A DNA stretch of 13,039 bases from NCBI GenBank assembly GCA_024697505.1, contig JAILFQ010000063.1, forward strand, positions 1 through 13,039, written 5' to 3'. The number at the start of each line of letters is the position of its first letter. Position 1 is the first letter of the stretch. The DNA is from Lachnospiraceae bacterium. Lineage in GTDB: Bacteria; Bacillota; Clostridia; Lachnospirales; Lachnospiraceae. Shown here one piece after another: positions 12,186-13,039 of the stretch. The notes below the pieces were generated by a model that did no database searches, had not been told where the DNA came from, and saw nothing but the letters and a program-made list of their open reading frames with translations. The position numbers and the translations under genes are program-made.

Positions 12186-13039
12186 TGTCGCTCACGCTCC
12201 TTTCCGTTCCGGATTTCTTTCCGGTTGTGGTTGGGGTATTTACAAGTTCGCCGTTAAAGACCATTGTGGAGCTGCCGCCACCGTCCAGGTTGTAGGCGCA
12301 TGTTACACCAAGTTCCTCCATAAACTCCGCAAGCTCATATAAGGAAAGGCCTTCACTTTCACTTGTTCTGCCGTCTGCAACTACAAATACGTAATGAAGG
12401 TCATCTATAAGACCTATTGCGGTACGCGGATTGCTGGATTTTGCTTTGTCCACTTCATCATTTACATCTACGCTTATTTCCCTGTCTATAATAAGACCGG
12501 GCCCGAAGCACAGTATATTCACTGCGCCCTTTTCAAGCAGTTCTTCAGCAGTTACTTTGCTTTCATTAATAATTTCAAAGGAGCCGTCCTCGTATATAAC
12601 CAGGTCTTCCTGATTTTTCTTTGCGGTGGACCTGTACAAAACTCCGTTTTTTAAAACGTAACCGCTTTCCTGCACTCCGTAATAATCTCCGTTAATGGCA
12701 AGTATGGCATTTACGCTTTCTGCAGTAACGGAGGTTTTTGCCGTAACATTTTTACCGTAAGTTCCCTTTGCAAAAGCGGTGGAAAGATAGTCCGGAGAAG
12801 ATAAAGTAATATCCGCAACATAAACGTTTGTGTCGTTAATCCTGTATTCGGTAATTAAAATGCTAATGTTTCCGTCTGTATAAGAATTATCCGTAATAAC
12901 GGTTTCAACCTGCTCCGGTTCGGCTGTTTTTGCCGCTGTTTCTTCCGCTGTTGTTTCTTCTGCTTCTTCCTCTACCACGTCAGAGTCTGTTTCTGTTTCG
13001 GCTGCTTTTTCCGTTTTTTCATCTGCCGCACCTTCAACA
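12166..13039 (-). CDS. Phosphodiester glycosidase family protein (NAGPA domain), 5' end cut by window
   Basis: The frame stays open to the window edge, giving at least 290 residues; the N-terminus lies outside. A GTG at 12978 is an internal codon and not a convincing start, since the frame continues upstream with the same acidic Glu/Ala/Thr-rich composition. The first 50 or so visible residues are this low-complexity linker, as expected after a signal peptide or membrane anchor. The rest matches the NAGPA-type domain: LAINGDYYG, FGPGLIIDRE, NPRTAIGLID, FVVADGR and YNLDGGGSSTMVFNG. The family is named for the human uncovering enzyme, which removes N-acetylglucosamine from a phosphodiester; bacterial members are secreted or cell-surface proteins, mostly without a proven substrate. 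It overlaps the following 4-TM protein gene by 20 bp. Confidence 0.9.
   Translation of the reverse strand, partial: VEGAADEKTEKAAETETDSDVVEEEAEETTAEETAAKTAEPEQVETVITDNSYTDGNISILITEYRINDTNVYVADITLSSPDYLSTAFAKGTYGKNVTAKTSVTAESVNAILAINGDYYGVQESGYVLKNGVLYRSTAKKNQEDLVIYEDGSFEIINESKVTAEELLEKGAVNILCFGPGLIIDREISVDVNDEVDKAKSSNPRTAIGLIDDLHYVFVVADGRTSESEGLSLYELAEFMEELGVTCAYNLDGGGSSTMVFNGELVNTPTTTGKKSGTERSVSDIVYIGY

Noticed and set aside
12976..12978. GTG at 12978 as the start of the phosphodiester glycosidase
   Set aside because: The frame is open to the window edge, the composition is continuous across the GTG, and no ribosome site precedes it; the real start lies outside.

Overview
The window looks like chromosomal DNA of a low-to-moderate-GC Firmicute, most probably a clostridium of the Lachnospiraceae type. 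This is inferred from strong GGAGG-type ribosome sites, sigma-A-like promoters (TTGACA/TATAAT), a perfect CIRCE operator in front of clpB, U-tailed terminators and the character of the proteins. No similarity search was possible. I see no insertion sequence, phage gene, CRISPR array, tRNA or rRNA.

Layout. At the left edge (1-136, minus strand) is the 5' part of a small membrane protein gene. It is driven by a perfect consensus promoter (TTGACA, 17 bp, TATAAT) with an A/T-rich upstream element and an 11-bp tandem repeat further upstream. The gene-poor stretch 137-552 also holds a 15-bp direct repeat, a 13-bp-stem hairpin and the terminator of the next gene. Next, on the minus strand, come a membrane-anchored alpha/beta hydrolase (553-1530, own promoter) and clpB (1624-4206), whose promoter overlaps the CIRCE element. 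A two-gene signalling operon follows, also on the minus strand: a 7-TM hybrid histidine kinase with HisKA, HATPase, receiver and HPt domains (5190-7736), then a response regulator with two receiver-like domains and no output domain (4342-5190). Their stop and start codons overlap as TAATG. Then aspS, aspartyl-tRNA synthetase (7834-9597), has a good promoter and a short leader without a T-box.

From a divergent promoter region (9598-9794) the plus strand carries an MFS transporter (9795-10997) and a YjjG-type HAD nucleotidase (11024-11716), closed by a strong terminator at 11721-11758. Convergent to these, on the minus strand, are a phosphodiester glycosidase (NAGPA-type) gene that is cut by the right edge (12166-13039) and a 4-TM membrane protein (11733-12185). 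The latter starts at a TTG inside the glycosidase gene and ends inside the shared terminator hairpin.

How the genes work together. The kinase and regulator form a complete phosphorelay (His-Asp-His-Asp) whose final receiver has no DNA-binding or enzymatic output, so its target lies elsewhere. clpB is a heat-shock gene under HrcA. The glycosidase and membrane protein are translationally coupled and probably act together at the cell surface. Most of the window is ordinary core genome. The least explained parts are the 137-552 region with its hidden gene, the degenerate receiver of the response regulator, and the glycosidase/membrane-protein pair.
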